Origin: Polaribacter batillariae
Lineage (GTDB): Bacteria > Bacteroidota > Bacteroidia > Flavobacteriales > Flavobacteriaceae
Length of the DNA: 64,000 nt
NCBI RefSeq assembly: GCF_017498485.1
Contig: NZ_CP071795.1
Coordinates: forward strand, 1,054,001-1,118,000
Reading direction: 5' to 3'
The notes under the pieces were generated by a model. That model was not told where the DNA came from. It saw only the letters and a program-made list of their open reading frames with translations, and made no database searches. This document shows, in pieces, positions 46,727 through 56,768 of this stretch (within the stretch, counting starts at the first letter, position 1; every line of letters begins with the position of its first letter). Position numbers and translations under genes: made by a program.

Positions 46727-48838
46727 TTGAAGAGCCAACCCCACACTTTATTAAAAAATATTTTTGGTTTTGAAGATTTTCGTCCTTTACAAGAAGACAT
46801 TATTAACAGAACCATAGAAGGAAAAGATAGTTTTGTATTGATGCCAACTGGAGGTGGAAAATCGATGTGTTTTCAAATTCCTGCCTTACTTTTCGATGGA
46901 ATTACAATCGTAGTTTCTCCTTTAATTTCTTTAATGAAAGACCAAGTACAAGCATTAAAAGCAAATGGAATAAAAGCCGATTTTTTTAATAGCTCTATTT
47001 CTGTTCAAGAAGAAAACGAAGTCATTACAAAAGCCATGAATGGCGATCTACAGCTATTGTATTTATCACCAGAAAAATTAATATCCGTTAGCAATACTTG
47101 GCTAAAACAACTAAATATAAAATTGGTTGCTATTGACGAAGCACATTGTGTAAGTATGTGGGGGCATGATTTTAGACCAGAATACACACAGTTAAAAGTA
47201 TTTAGAAATTCGCTTCCAAACATACCTTTTATGGCATTGACTGCCACTGCTGATAAATCTGCCAGAAAAGATATCGAAGAACAGTTAGGTTTAAAAAATT
47301 CTAAATTATTTATTTCTTCTTTTGATCGTAAAAATTTAAGTATTGAAGTTCGTGGACAAGTTCAAAAAAAGAAAAAACTACAAGAGATTGTTAGTTTTAT
47401 AAATCGAAGAAAAAACGAAAGTGGAATTATTTATTGTTTGAGCAGAAAAAACACAGAAGAAGTTGCCAATCATTTAAAAGAACTTGGGCATTCTGTTGCT
47501 TTTTATCATGCTGGAATGGGTAATGAGGAAAGAGAAAAAACTCAAACCGATTTTATAAATGATGACACAAAAATAATTGTTGCTACAATTGCTTTTGGGA
47601 TGGGAATTGACAAATCGAACGTACGTTTTGTGATTCATTATAACTTACCCAAAAACCTCGAAGGTTATTACCAAGAAATAGGAAGAGCAGGAAGAGATGG
47701 GTTGCCTTCTGAAACTTTGCTGTATTATAATATGAGAGATTTTGTTTTGTATAGTCAGTTTGCAGAAGAAGGCGCAAATACTGAAATGCAGAAAGAAAAA
47801 CTCAATAGAATGCTTCAATTTGCGGAAGCAAAATCGTGCAGAAGAAAAATATTATTGTCTTATTTTGGGGAACATTTAACAGAAAATTGTGGCAATTGCG
47901 ATGTTTGTGCAAATCCGCCCAAAGGTTTTGATGGCACTATTATTACCCAAAAAGCACTTTCTGGAATTGCAAGAATGGGAGAAAAAGACGGAATTACAAT
48001 GCTAATTAACGTTTTACGAGGAAGTAACAATGCAGCTATTCACGAAAAACAATACTTTCGTCTAAAAACATACGGAATAGGAAAAGACATTTCTTTTTTT
48101 AACTGGCGAGATTACATCATTCAAATGGCAAACCAAGGTTTGATAGAAATCATGTATGCAGAAGGTTCTGCTTTAAAAATAACACCCATTGGTTGGAAAG
48201 TTTTAAAAGGAGAAAAAACGATAAGATTAACAACCCCAATAAGTATTGATGAAAAAAAGAAAATTAAAAAAACAGCAAAAATTATAATTGAAGGCGAAAC
48301 AAATAAAGACTTGTTTACAGAACTCAAAAAACTAAGATATTCTATTTCTAAAGAAGAAAATATGCCTGCTTATATTGTTTTTAGTGACAAGTCATTAAAA
48401 TTAATGGCAAGTGAACTCCCAACAACCGAAAACGAATTTTTAGCCATTTCTGGAGTGGGAATGAACAAAATGGAAAAGTATGGAGATGAGTTTATGAGTG
48501 TTATTCGAAAGTATAAAAATGTTGCAAAGCCAAGAAAAACGCCTACCACATTAAAAACTTTCGAATTATACAAAGAAGGATTGACTCCCAAAGAAATTGC
48601 AGAAGAAAGAAATTTATCTATCACTACTATTTTTTCGCATTTGTCTCAATTATATTCCGAAGGTAAAAAGGTAGATTTAGAACAATATGTTAGCAAAGAA
48701 ACCATAGAGAAAGTGCGTGTTGCTTTTAATGAATTCGACAGAAAAATAGAACTAAAACCGATTTACGAAAAACTAAATGAAGAAGTTTCTTATTCCAAAA
48801 TAAGAATAAGTATTACGCTTATTTTAAAGAACAAATAA
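46727..48838 (+). CDS. recQ: ATP-dependent DNA helicase RecQ
   Basis: A 703-residue 3'-5' DNA helicase. Helicase motif 0/I regions are FGFEDFRPLQEDII and LMPTGGGKSMCF (about residues 38-49). Motif II is DEAHC (about 138) and motif VI is QEIGRAGRDG (about 320). The zinc-binding cysteines of the RQC domain are CRRKILLSYFG and CGNCDVC (about 380-400). An HRDC domain (about 530-610) and a C-terminal helix-turn-helix (LTPKEIAEERNLSITTIFSHL) follow. The start codon is TTG; the frame upstream is closed by a stop 15 bases earlier, with only an ATT as another option. Confidence 0.94.
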   Translation: MKSQPHTLLKNIFGFEDFRPLQEDIINRTIEGKDSFVLMPTGGGKSMCFQIPALLFDGITIVVSPLISLMKDQVQALKANGIKADFFNSSISVQEENEVITKAMNGDLQLLYLSPEKLISVSNTWLKQLNIKLVAIDEAHCVSMWGHDFRPEYTQLKVFRNSLPNIPFMALTATADKSARKDIEEQLGLKNSKLFISSFDRKNLSIEVRGQVQKKKKLQEIVSFINRRKNESGIIYCLSRKNTEEVANHLKELGHSVAFYHAGMGNEEREKTQTDFINDDTKIIVATIAFGMGIDKSNVRFVIHYNLPKNLEGYYQEIGRAGRDGLPSETLLYYNMRDFVLYSQFAEEGANTEMQKEKLNRMLQFAEAKSCRRKILLSYFGEHLTENCGNCDVCANPPKGFDGTIITQKALSGIARMGEKDGITMLINVLRGSNNAAIHEKQYFRLKTYGIGKDISFFNWRDYIIQMANQGLIEIMYAEGSALKITPIGWKVLKGEKTIRLTTPISIDEKKKIKKTAKIIIEGETNKDLFTELKKLRYSISKEENMPAYIVFSDKSLKLMASELPTTENEFLAISGVGMNKMEKYGDEFMSVIRKYKNVAKPRKTPTTLKTFELYKEGLTPKEIAEERNLSITTIFSHLSQLYSEGKKVDLEQYVSKETIEKVRVAFNEFDRKIELKPIYEKLNEEVSYSKIRISITLILKNK

Positions 48839-48845
48839 TATTTAA

Positions 48846-48878
48846 AGACCTCACAGGTTTTAAAAACCTGTAAGGTCT
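48846..48878. terminator. Hairpin between convergent recQ and fhs
   Basis: AGACCTCACAGGTTT and AAACCTGTAAGGTCT form a 15-bp stem with one mismatch. It lies 8 bases after recQ and 9 bases after the fhs stop on the other strand. There is no T-run on either side, so it may be a bidirectional stability element as much as a terminator. Confidence 0.5.
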
Positions 48879-48886
48879 GGTAAATT

Positions 48887-50563
48887 TTAAGACAAACCAG
48901 AAATAACACCATCGTTATCAATGGTCATATTTTCTGAAGCTGGTATGGCTGGCAATCCAGGCATACGCATCATTTTTCCTAAAATAGGAATCACAAATTG
49001 GGCTCCAGCAGCAATTTCAATTTCGCGAACGGTTACTGTAAAACCTTCTGGTCTTCCTATTAAAGCGGCATTATCTGAAAACGATTTTTGTGTTTTCGCC
49101 ATACAAACCGCAAAATTATTAAATCCTAATCGATCAATTCTTCTTAAATTTAATTGAGCTTGTTTGCTGTATTCGACATTTTTTGCCCCGTAAATTTCTT
49201 TGGCAATTGTTTCTATTTTATCTTTAATTGGAGCGTTCCAATTGTACAAAGGTTTGTATTGAGTTGCTTTATTTTCGACCACCTCTACAACTGCTTCAGC
49301 TAATTTTTTGGTTCCTTCTCCTCCTTTTGCCCAACCTTCAGACAATACTGCTTGCACGCCTAAACTGGCACATTTTTCAATCACAAAATCTACTTCTTCA
49401 TCAGAATCTGAAACAAAAGAATTAATTGCGACAACAGGTTCTATATTATATTTGCGAATGTTTTCGATATGTTTTTCGAGGTTTTTAAATCCTTCTGTTA
49501 CTTTTTCTAAATCTGGGGCGTTATAATCTTCTGTTGTTGCACCTCCATGATGGCGTAAAGCTCTAATTGTAGCGACTAAAACCACACATTTAGGATTCAG
49601 TTTTGCGAACTGAGATTTTATATTCAGAAATTTTTCTGCGCCTAAATCTGCACCAAAACCCGCTTCTGTAACTACGTAATTAGATAAAGAAAGCCCCATT
49701 TTGGTAGCAATAATCGTATTGGTTCCTTGTGCGATGTTTGCAAAAGGTCCTCCATGAATTATGGCAGGATTTTCTTCTAAAGTTTGTACCAAATTGGGTT
49801 TAATGGCATCTTTTAATAAAATTGCCATCGCATTTTCTGCTTTTAAATCTCGTGCAAAAACGGGTTCATTTTTATAGGTAAAACCAATAAAGATATCTCC
49901 TAAACGCTTTTTTAAGTTCTCGATATCCGAAGCCATACAAAGAATCGCCATTACTTCGGAAGCTGGTGTAATATGAAAACCATCTTGCCTTGGAACGCCA
50001 TTTGCAGTTCCTCCTAAACCAATGGTAATATCACGCAAAGAACGATCGTTCATATCTATTACACGTTTCCAAAGAATGGTTCTTGGATCTATATTTAAAT
50101 TATTGGATTTACTCTGAATGTTATTATCAATTAATGCAGATAACAAGTTGTTCGCTTTTTCAACCGCATTAAAATCTCCAGTAAAATGCAAATTAATATC
50201 TTCCATAGGTACCACTTGAGAATACCCTCCACCTGCTGCTCCGCCTTTTATTCCAAAAACAGGTCCCAAAGAAGGTTCTCTTAAAACTACGGTTGCTTGT
50301 TTTCCTATTTTATTCAATCCTTCTGTTAAACCAATGGAAACCGTTGTTTTTCCTTCTCCAGCAGGAGTTGGTGTTAGCGCTGTTACTAAAACCAAATTAT
50401 TTTGGGCTATTTTTTTATCATCAATTAAAGCTAAAGGAAGTTTTGCTTTGTACTTTCCGTACATTTCTAAATCGTCTTCATTAATATTTAATTTTTTTGC
50501 GATTTCTCTTATGTGTTTCAGTTCTTTTGCTTGCGCAATTTTAATGTCTGTTAAGTAAGCCAT
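48887..50563 (-). CDS. fhs: Formate--tetrahydrofolate ligase
   Basis: A 558-residue cytosolic enzyme that makes 10-formyltetrahydrofolate from formate, tetrahydrofolate and ATP. The ATP-binding signature is TPTPAGEGKTTVSIGL (about residues 66-81). VVLREPSLGPVFGIKGGAAGGGYSQV-type sequence follows (about 95-120). Further conserved blocks are FHITPASEVMAILC, HGGPFANIAQGTN and VVATIRALRHHGG. The length matches the family. It is transcribed alone, convergent with recQ. Confidence 0.96.
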   Translation of the reverse strand: MAYLTDIKIAQAKELKHIREIAKKLNINEDDLEMYGKYKAKLPLALIDDKKIAQNNLVLVTALTPTPAGEGKTTVSIGLTEGLNKIGKQATVVLREPSLGPVFGIKGGAAGGGYSQVVPMEDINLHFTGDFNAVEKANNLLSALIDNNIQSKSNNLNIDPRTILWKRVIDMNDRSLRDITIGLGGTANGVPRQDGFHITPASEVMAILCMASDIENLKKRLGDIFIGFTYKNEPVFARDLKAENAMAILLKDAIKPNLVQTLEENPAIIHGGPFANIAQGTNTIIATKMGLSLSNYVVTEAGFGADLGAEKFLNIKSQFAKLNPKCVVLVATIRALRHHGGATTEDYNAPDLEKVTEGFKNLEKHIENIRKYNIEPVVAINSFVSDSDEEVDFVIEKCASLGVQAVLSEGWAKGGEGTKKLAEAVVEVVENKATQYKPLYNWNAPIKDKIETIAKEIYGAKNVEYSKQAQLNLRRIDRLGFNNFAVCMAKTQKSFSDNAALIGRPEGFTVTVREIEIAAGAQFVIPILGKMMRMPGLPAIPASENMTIDNDGVISGLS

Positions 50564-50718
50564 ATTTACAATTTGTATTGTTTTATTTTAAATTTTTTCA
50601 AAAATTAAATATAGTTAATTTTGTAAGATAGAAGAAGACAAATCAATCCATTTTACAACTATAAATTTCTTAGAAAAGAAGATTTTTTATTTCTAAAGTA
50701 CAAACCCATTTTTTTACA

Positions 50719-50726
50719 TATATTTG
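50719..50726 (+). promoter_or_regulatory. -7 promoter box directly upstream of the 199-residue protein gene
   Basis: TATATTTG matches TAnnTTTG and ends 4 bases before the ATG at 50731, so the transcript would start at or next to the start codon. No -33 TTG is seen. Confidence 0.45.
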
Positions 50727-50730
50727 GGGC

Positions 50731-51330
50731 ATGAATTCTAAATGGTACCTTAGTGCTTTTCTCTTCATATGCATTTGTTTTGGAGTATTCCAAGAGCAGG
50801 TTTATAAACCCAATCAAGAAATTGTTCTAGAATTTATAGATACTTCTTCGCAGAATAAAAATATTGAAAACACCATTTCTGAAGTTCAAAAAAAACTTGT
50901 AGATATTGGGGTTACAAACATCGCCATTCAAAAAACAGAAAAAGGCACTTTAAAAATCTCTTATTACAGTATTGTAAATGTAAATGACGTTAAAAAAGCA
51001 CTTACAAAAGAACATAGGTTATCTTTAAATAAAAATTCTAAAAAAGAAAACGAAAATAGAGACTCCACTACCTATAGTATCGATATTTACGAACTAACAA
51101 ATAAACTTGATATCTCTAATTTAGACGATAAGTTTATATTTGAAATCGAACCTCATTCAGATAGGTTTACCACAAATAATATTTTCTGTTTTTATAAAGT
51201 GCTCGAAAACCAAGCCAATCAACTCTTTAAAACAGCTTATAAAGCGAACAAAACCAGCCTTTACATTAAAGATTACACTTCTTATCAAGAGCCAGAAGTG
51301 AGAGCTGGACCACAAAAATACTTCGCTTAA
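50731..51330 (+). CDS. Membrane-anchored protein, possibly SecD periplasmic-domain-like
   Basis: A 199-residue protein with one N-terminal hydrophobic segment (YLSAFLFICICFGVF, about residues 5-19) and an otherwise soluble, probably periplasmic, body. The stretch IENTISEVQKKLVDIGVTNIAIQKTEKGTLKISYY (about 45-80) resembles the alpha-beta segment of SecD periplasmic domains, where paired helices precede a GV..P.IQ-like strand. The gene immediately precedes secDF in the same direction, 152 bases away with its own promoter. A role alongside SecDF is an inference; no family is firmly recognised. Confidence 0.6.
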   Translation: MNSKWYLSAFLFICICFGVFQEQVYKPNQEIVLEFIDTSSQNKNIENTISEVQKKLVDIGVTNIAIQKTEKGTLKISYYSIVNVNDVKKALTKEHRLSLNKNSKKENENRDSTTYSIDIYELTNKLDISNLDDKFIFEIEPHSDRFTTNNIFCFYKVLENQANQLFKTAYKANKTSLYIKDYTSYQEPEVRAGPQKYFA

Positions 51331-51414
51331 AATGTAAACTTTTTTACATTTTTTTCAAACGATTTAAGTGAATGTAAATCAAACACATCACAAAAAAACA
51401 AACCATTAAAATAA

Positions 51415-51445
51415 TTGTCAGATTTTACGAGAAGGCATATATTTG
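51415..51445 (+). promoter_or_regulatory. Promoter of secDF
   Basis: TTG (51415-51417) is followed after 20 bases by TATATTTG (51438-51445). The predicted leader is about 34 bases. Confidence 0.65.
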
Positions 51446-51482
51446 CTCGTTTTTTAAAAAATTTTGACTAAATAAATATAAA

Positions 51483-54455
51483 ATGCAAAACAAAGGACTC
51501 ATTAAATTATTCGCTATTCTTTTTGGATTAGTGAGTTTATACCAATTATCGTTCACATTTCTAGCCAATAAAGTAGAAGAGGATGCGAAAGTGTACGCTA
51601 AACAAAATGCACCAGACAACGATGCTAGACAAAAAGCTAAATTCGAGAAAAAATATTTAGATAGCGTTGCCAACAAAGATGTTATCGATTTAGGTATCGC
51701 ACAATATACCTACGATGATGTTCGAGACAAAGAAATGAATCTCGGTCTCGATTTAAAAGGTGGTATTAATGCCATTTTACAAGTTTCTGTAAAAGAAGTT
51801 TTAAAAAGTTTGTCTAACGACTCTAAAAACGAAGCGTTTAATAAAGCCTTAGAAAACGCAGACGAAAGACAAAAAAACAGCAATGCTACTTATTTAGATT
51901 TGTTTTTCGAAGAATTCGAAAAAGTTGCTGGCACTACAAAATTAAGCGATCCTTCTATCTTCGGAACAAAAGCTTTAAGCGATAAAATTTCTTTTAATGA
52001 AGATAATTTTTCTGTTAGAGAAACTTTACAAGAAGAAATTAACAGCTCTATTGGTACTGCTTTTGAAGTATTAAGAAGTAGAATTGATAAGTTTGGAGTT
52101 GCTTCTCCAAACATTCAAAGAATTGGAAATTCTGGTAGAATTCAAATTGAATTGCCAGGTGCAAAAGACATAGAACGTGTTACAAAATTAATTACAAGCA
52201 AAGCCGAATTACAGTTTTGGGAAGTCTATACAAATGCAGAAGTACAAAACTTTTTCTTTTCTGCAAATGCTAAAGTTACTGAATTATTAAAAGACGATTC
52301 TGAAGTTGAACAAGCAAAAGATTCTGTTAAAAAAGACGATATTGACGATCTTTTAGGAGAAACAGTAGATTCTACTAAGGTTCAAAAAAATCTATTTACT
52401 TATTTAAGACCAAACATCGCGCAATCTCAACAACAAATTAGCTCTGTTGTAGCAGAAGCAAAAGTAGCAGATACTGCAAGAGTAAATAGCTTATTAAAAA
52501 ATAAAGAAGTTAGAGACTTATTACCAAACGAATTAAGATATGCAAAATTCTTATGGGATTATAAGTCTAATAAAATTGATGATGGTACAGAAATTATCTC
52601 TTTATATGCTATAAAATCTAACAGAAAAGACAAACCTACAATTGAAGGTGATGTTATTTTAGACGCTGCACAGGTTTTCGACCAATTAAATAAGCCAGAA
52701 GTTAGCATGACCATGAATAGTTCTGGAACAAAACAATGGGCAAAAATGACTGCAGACAATGTAGGTAATTTTGTTGCTGTTGTTCTAGACGACTATGTAT
52801 ATACTGCACCTTCCGTAAACCAAGCGATTACTGGTGGTAGAACTTCTATTTCTGGTGGAAGCATGACGGTTGCAGAGGCAGAAGACATTGCTACCGTTTT
52901 AAAAGCAGGTAAATTACCAGCAGCTGCAAGAATTATTCAAGCAGAAGTGGTGGGACCATCTTTAGGGCAAGAAGCAATTGATGCCAGTTTCTTATCTTTT
53001 GGTTTGGCAATCATCTTAGTGTTACTTTGGATGATTTTATATTACGGAAAAGCAGGTTTATTTGCAGATATTGCATTGCTTGTAAACATTTTATTCATCT
53101 TCGGAATATTAGCATCTTTCAACGCCGTTTTAACATTACCAGGTATTGCTGGTATTATCTTAACCATAGGTATGTCTGTAGATGCAAACGTAATTATCTT
53201 CGAAAGAATTAAAGAAGGTTTATTTGGTAAAAAAGGCTTAAAACAATCTGTGGAAGAAGGTTTCTCTGTAAAAGGAGCACTTTCTGCAATTATAGATGCA
53301 AACATTACGACCTTATTAACAGGTATTATTTTATATGTTTTTGGCTCAGGCCCTATTAAAGGTTTCGCCTTAACATTAATGATTGGTATTGCAACTTCTT
53401 TATTTACAGCAGTATTTATTACGCGTATCTTAATTGATGGCGCTATCAATAGAGGTACAAACTTAACTTTTAATACTTCTATCTCTAAAGGATGGTTCCA
53501 AAACATTAATGTAGAATTCTTAAAAAAACGTAAAATTGCATACTTCATATCTGGAGCAATTATTTTAGCAGGAATCGTTTCTATTTTCTCTATTGGCTTA
53601 AAACAAGGAGTAGATTTTAAAGGAGGCCGTTCTTATGTAGTTCGTTTCGACCAAGATATGAGCGCTACTGAAGTTGCTGGAACATTAAAAGATGCTTTTG
53701 GAACCGCTCCAGAAGTAAAAACATACGGAAGTGCAAACCAGTTAAAAATAACAACCGTTTATAAAATTGATGAAGAAGGGCAAGAAGTAGATGATGCTGT
53801 ACAAAACACTTTATATAATGGATTAAAACCGTATTTAGGAAATACAACTTACGAAAACTTTAAACCAGGTTTCGAGAAAGAAGGTGCTGGTGTAATGAGT
53901 TATATGAAAGTAGAACCAACCATTGCAGATGATATTAAAACAGATGCATTGTATGCCGTTTTTGGCTCTTTGTTAGTAGTTTTCTTATACATCTTATTAC
54001 GTTTTAGAAAAATATCTTACTCTATTGGAGCTGTAGTTGCCGTTTTTCATGATGTATTAATTGTATTGGGTGTATTCTCAATAACATACAATTTTATGCC
54101 TTTCGATATGGAAATTGGTCAATCTTTTATCGCCGCCATTTTAACGGTAGTGGGTTACTCCTTAAATGATACTGTGGTAATTTTCGATAGAATTAGAGAA
54201 TTTGTAGGAGACTACAAAAACAGACCATTAAATGAAAACGTAGATAAAGCAGTTAGTTCTACTCTAGGAAGAACCATAAACACCTCTTTAACCACATTAT
54301 TGGTAATGTTAGCTATCTTCTTATTTGGTGGAGATTCTATTAAAGGATTTATGTTCGCCTTAATTGTAGGGGTAATTGTGGGTACCTATTCATCGTTATT
54401 CGTGGCAACACCAATAATGTACGATTCGTCTAAAAAAGAAGAAAAGAAAAAATAG
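51483..54455 (+). CDS. secDF: Protein translocase subunit SecDF (fused)
   Basis: A 990-residue fusion of SecD and SecF. These form a proton-driven accessory of the SecYEG translocon that pulls exported proteins into the periplasm. The SecD half has MNLGLDLKGGINAILQV (about residues 84-100), the periplasmic RIDKFGVASPNIQRIG-type segment, and the membrane block GLFADIALLVNILFIFG and SVDANVIIFERIKEG. The SecF half begins near FSIGLKQGVDFKGGRSYVVR (about 702) and ends with GYSLNDTVVIFDRIRE and LFVATPIMYD. Twelve transmembrane helices are expected. Fused SecDF of about 1000 residues is the usual bacteroidotal form. Confidence 0.96.
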   Translation: MQNKGLIKLFAILFGLVSLYQLSFTFLANKVEEDAKVYAKQNAPDNDARQKAKFEKKYLDSVANKDVIDLGIAQYTYDDVRDKEMNLGLDLKGGINAILQVSVKEVLKSLSNDSKNEAFNKALENADERQKNSNATYLDLFFEEFEKVAGTTKLSDPSIFGTKALSDKISFNEDNFSVRETLQEEINSSIGTAFEVLRSRIDKFGVASPNIQRIGNSGRIQIELPGAKDIERVTKLITSKAELQFWEVYTNAEVQNFFFSANAKVTELLKDDSEVEQAKDSVKKDDIDDLLGETVDSTKVQKNLFTYLRPNIAQSQQQISSVVAEAKVADTARVNSLLKNKEVRDLLPNELRYAKFLWDYKSNKIDDGTEIISLYAIKSNRKDKPTIEGDVILDAAQVFDQLNKPEVSMTMNSSGTKQWAKMTADNVGNFVAVVLDDYVYTAPSVNQAITGGRTSISGGSMTVAEAEDIATVLKAGKLPAAARIIQAEVVGPSLGQEAIDASFLSFGLAIILVLLWMILYYGKAGLFADIALLVNILFIFGILASFNAVLTLPGIAGIILTIGMSVDANVIIFERIKEGLFGKKGLKQSVEEGFSVKGALSAIIDANITTLLTGIILYVFGSGPIKGFALTLMIGIATSLFTAVFITRILIDGAINRGTNLTFNTSISKGWFQNINVEFLKKRKIAYFISGAIILAGIVSIFSIGLKQGVDFKGGRSYVVRFDQDMSATEVAGTLKDAFGTAPEVKTYGSANQLKITTVYKIDEEGQEVDDAVQNTLYNGLKPYLGNTTYENFKPGFEKEGAGVMSYMKVEPTIADDIKTDALYAVFGSLLVVFLYILLRFRKISYSIGAVVAVFHDVLIVLGVFSITYNFMPFDMEIGQSFIAAILTVVGYSLNDTVVIFDRIREFVGDYKNRPLNENVDKAVSSTLGRTINTSLTTLLVMLAIFLFGGDSIKGFMFALIVGVIVGTYSSLFVATPIMYDSSKKEEKKK

Positions 54456-54472
54456 TTCTAACTAAAATAAAT

Positions 54473-54528
54473 AAAAACCGTTTTCTTTAGGCGAAACTTG
54501 TTTTGGTTTCAAAAAGAAAACGGTTTTT
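54473..54528 (+). terminator. Intrinsic terminator of secDF
   Basis: AAAAACCGTTTTCTTT (54473-54488) pairs perfectly with AAAGAAAACGGTTTTT (54513-54528), 17 bases after the secDF stop. The right arm ends in five T. The 24-base loop is larger than usual. Confidence 0.7.
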
Positions 54529-54547
54529 CTATTCAATCAATAGCAGT

Positions 54548-54555
54548 TATATTTG
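54548..54555 (+). promoter_or_regulatory. -7 promoter box for hpt-adk
   Basis: TATATTTG matches TAnnTTTG and lies 7 bases before the ATG at 54563, leaving a leader of only a few bases. It excludes a longer reading starting at 54503. Confidence 0.5.
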
Positions 54556-54562
54556 CACTTCT

Positions 54563-55684
54563 ATGAGCAGTATTATAAAACTTCACGATTTATATTTTAA
54601 ACCTTTTATTTCAGAAAACGAAATTAAAAGTATCGTAAAATATCTGGCAAAAAAGGTAAAAAGAGATCTTCCTAAAGACGAAGTACCTATTTTTGTGGGT
54701 ATTTTAAACGGATGCTTTTTATTTGCTGCCGATTTTATTAGAGAGTTTGAAGGAAATTGCGAAGTCTCTTTTGTAAAATTAGCTTCTTACCAAGGAACCT
54801 CTTCAACCGAAAATGTAAAAGAATTGGTGGGCATAAATGAAGATTTAACAGGACGAACCGTTATTATTTTAGAAGATATTATAGATACAGGAACTACGCT
54901 CCAAGAAATTTATAATATCTTTAAAAACAAGAATGTAAAACAATTAAAAGTGGCTTCTTTATTCTTTAAACCAGACGTTTTTAGAAAAGAGTTGCCCATA
55001 AATTATATCGGAAAAAGTATCGAAGATAAATTTATTGTAGGTTATGGATTAGACTACAAGGGTTTAGGAAGAAATTATTCAGAAATATATCAATTATCAA
55101 CACCACCAAAAATGAAAAACATCGTATTATTTGGCCCTCCAGGAGCAGGAAAAGGAACACAAGCAACATTTTTAAAAGACATGTACAATTTGGTACACAT
55201 TTCTACAGGAGATGTATTCCGTTTTAACATTAAAAATGAAACAGAATTGGGTTTATTAGCCAAAAAATATATGGATGAAGGCGATTTAGTACCAGATGAA
55301 GTTACCATAAATATGCTAAAAGCCGAAGTAGAAAAAAATGCAGATGCCAATGGTTTTATTTTCGATGGTTTTCCAAGAACACAATCGCAAGCAGAAGCTT
55401 TAGACGCTTTTTTAGCCGATAAAGGAGAACAAATAAACGGAATGGTTGCTTTAGAAGTACCAGAAGATTTATTGGTAGAGCGTTTGTTAGAAAGAGGAAA
55501 AACTAGCGGAAGAACAGACGATACTGATGAAGCTAAAATTAGAAACCGTTTTAACGAATATAACACAAAAACTGCCGTTTTAAAGGACTATTTCGAAGCT
55601 CAAAATAAATATTATGGAATAAATGGTGTAGGTTCTATTGAAGAAATTACACAACGTATCGCAAAAGTATTTAATAAATTGTAA
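54563..55684 (+). CDS. adk: Hypoxanthine phosphoribosyltransferase-adenylate kinase fusion
   Basis: A protein of about 373 residues with two enzymes in one chain. The N-terminal half (about 1-178) is a purine phosphoribosyltransferase: IFVGILNGCFLFAADFI and the PRPP loop IILEDIIDTGTTLQE (about 103-117). The C-terminal half (about 182-373) is adenylate kinase: P-loop GPPGAGKGTQ (about 188-197), FDGFPRTQSQAEAL and the lid arginines in LLERGKTSGRTDD. The lid lacks zinc cysteines. The start at 54563 (MSSIIKLHDLYF) is preferred over one at 54503 inside the secDF terminator. Fusions like this are known to me from Flavobacteriia. They couple purine salvage with nucleotide phosphorylation. Confidence 0.93.
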   Translation: MSSIIKLHDLYFKPFISENEIKSIVKYLAKKVKRDLPKDEVPIFVGILNGCFLFAADFIREFEGNCEVSFVKLASYQGTSSTENVKELVGINEDLTGRTVIILEDIIDTGTTLQEIYNIFKNKNVKQLKVASLFFKPDVFRKELPINYIGKSIEDKFIVGYGLDYKGLGRNYSEIYQLSTPPKMKNIVLFGPPGAGKGTQATFLKDMYNLVHISTGDVFRFNIKNETELGLLAKKYMDEGDLVPDEVTINMLKAEVEKNADANGFIFDGFPRTQSQAEALDAFLADKGEQINGMVALEVPEDLLVERLLERGKTSGRTDDTDEAKIRNRFNEYNTKTAVLKDYFEAQNKYYGINGVGSIEEITQRIAKVFNKL

Positions 55685-55768
55685 AAATGTGTAACTGTTT
55701 AAGCGTTTAATTGTTTAAGCAACGAGTACGATTACACGTTTCAACAATTACACAATTACACAAAAACT

Positions 55769-56758
55769 ATGACTGAAGGAAATTTTGTCGACTACATAAA
55801 AATATACGCATCTTCTGGAAAAGGAGGGCAAGGTTCTGTGCATTTACACAGAGAAAAATTTATTACCAAAGGAGGCCCTGATGGTGGAGATGGTGGACGT
55901 GGAGGACACATTATTTTACGTGGAGACAAAAATATGTGGACGCTTTTTCACCTAAAATTTAAACGCCATTTTAGAGCAGAAAATGGTGGTGCTGGAAGCG
56001 CAAGCAGAAGTACTGGTCACGATGCCAAAGATATTTATATAGATGTACCTTTAGGAACAATTGTTAGAGATGCAGATACCGACGAAATTTTGCACGAAAT
56101 TACCGAAGATCAAAAAGAAGTAATTTTATTACCTGGTGGAAAAGGCGGTCTTGGAAATTGGCATTTTAAATCTTCGACAAACCAAACTCCACGCTATGCG
56201 CAACCTGGAATTGACGGACAAGATGGCTGGTTTAGAATTGAATTAAAATTATTAGCAGATGTAGGTTTGGTTGGTTTCCCAAATGCCGGAAAATCGACAT
56301 TATTATCGGTTTTAACTGCTGCAAAACCTAAAATTGCAGATTATGCTTTTACCACCTTAAAACCCAATTTAGGTATTGTTGAGCACAGAAATCATCAAAC
56401 CTTTGTTATTGCAGACATTCCTGGAATTATAGAAGGTGCTGCTGAAGGAAAAGGATTAGGACATCGTTTTTTACGTCACATAGAACGTAATTCTGCTTTA
56501 TTATTCTTAATTCCTGCAGATAGTGATGATATTAATAAAGAATATGAAATTTTGTTAAACGAACTAAAAAAACACAATTCAGAATTGTTAGATAAAGATC
56601 GTTTGTTGGCCATTTCTAAATCAGATATGTTAGATAATGAATTGATAACTGAAATAAAACAAGATTTGCCAAAAGGTATAGAGACTATTTTTATTTCTTC
56701 AGTAGCAGAAATTGGCTTACAAGAATTAAAAGATAAACTATGGAAGATGCTAAACTAA
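55769..56758 (+). CDS. obgE: GTPase Obg
   Basis: A 329-residue ribosome-associated GTPase of 50S maturation. The glycine-rich Obg fold fills residues 1-155 ([22 protein letters not shown]). The G domain has G1 GFPNAGKST (about 165-173), [16 protein letters not shown] (G3, about 212), and NKxD replaced in the form AISKSDML (G4). There is no C-terminal OCT domain, as usual in Bacteroidota. The 84-base spacer before it contains repeated GTGTAA/TTACAC words that can pair. Confidence 0.95.
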   Translation: MTEGNFVDYIKIYASSGKGGQGSVHLHREKFITKGGPDGGDGGRGGHIILRGDKNMWTLFHLKFKRHFRAENGGAGSASRSTGHDAKDIYIDVPLGTIVRDADTDEILHEITEDQKEVILLPGGKGGLGNWHFKSSTNQTPRYAQPGIDGQDGWFRIELKLLADVGLVGFPNAGKSTLLSVLTAAKPKIADYAFTTLKPNLGIVEHRNHQTFVIADIPGIIEGAAEGKGLGHRFLRHIERNSALLFLIPADSDDINKEYEILLNELKKHNSELLDKDRLLAISKSDMLDNELITEIKQDLPKGIETIFISSVAEIGLQELKDKLWKMLN

Positions 56759-56768
56759 TTCCATTTCT

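Noticed and set aside
53042..53548. A 168-codon open frame on the minus strand inside secDF
   Set aside because: It is antisense to well-conserved SecDF membrane segments and has no recognisable features.
55090..55566. A 158-codon open frame on the minus strand inside hpt-adk
   Set aside because: It mirrors the adenylate kinase domain; the coding evidence is all on the plus strand.
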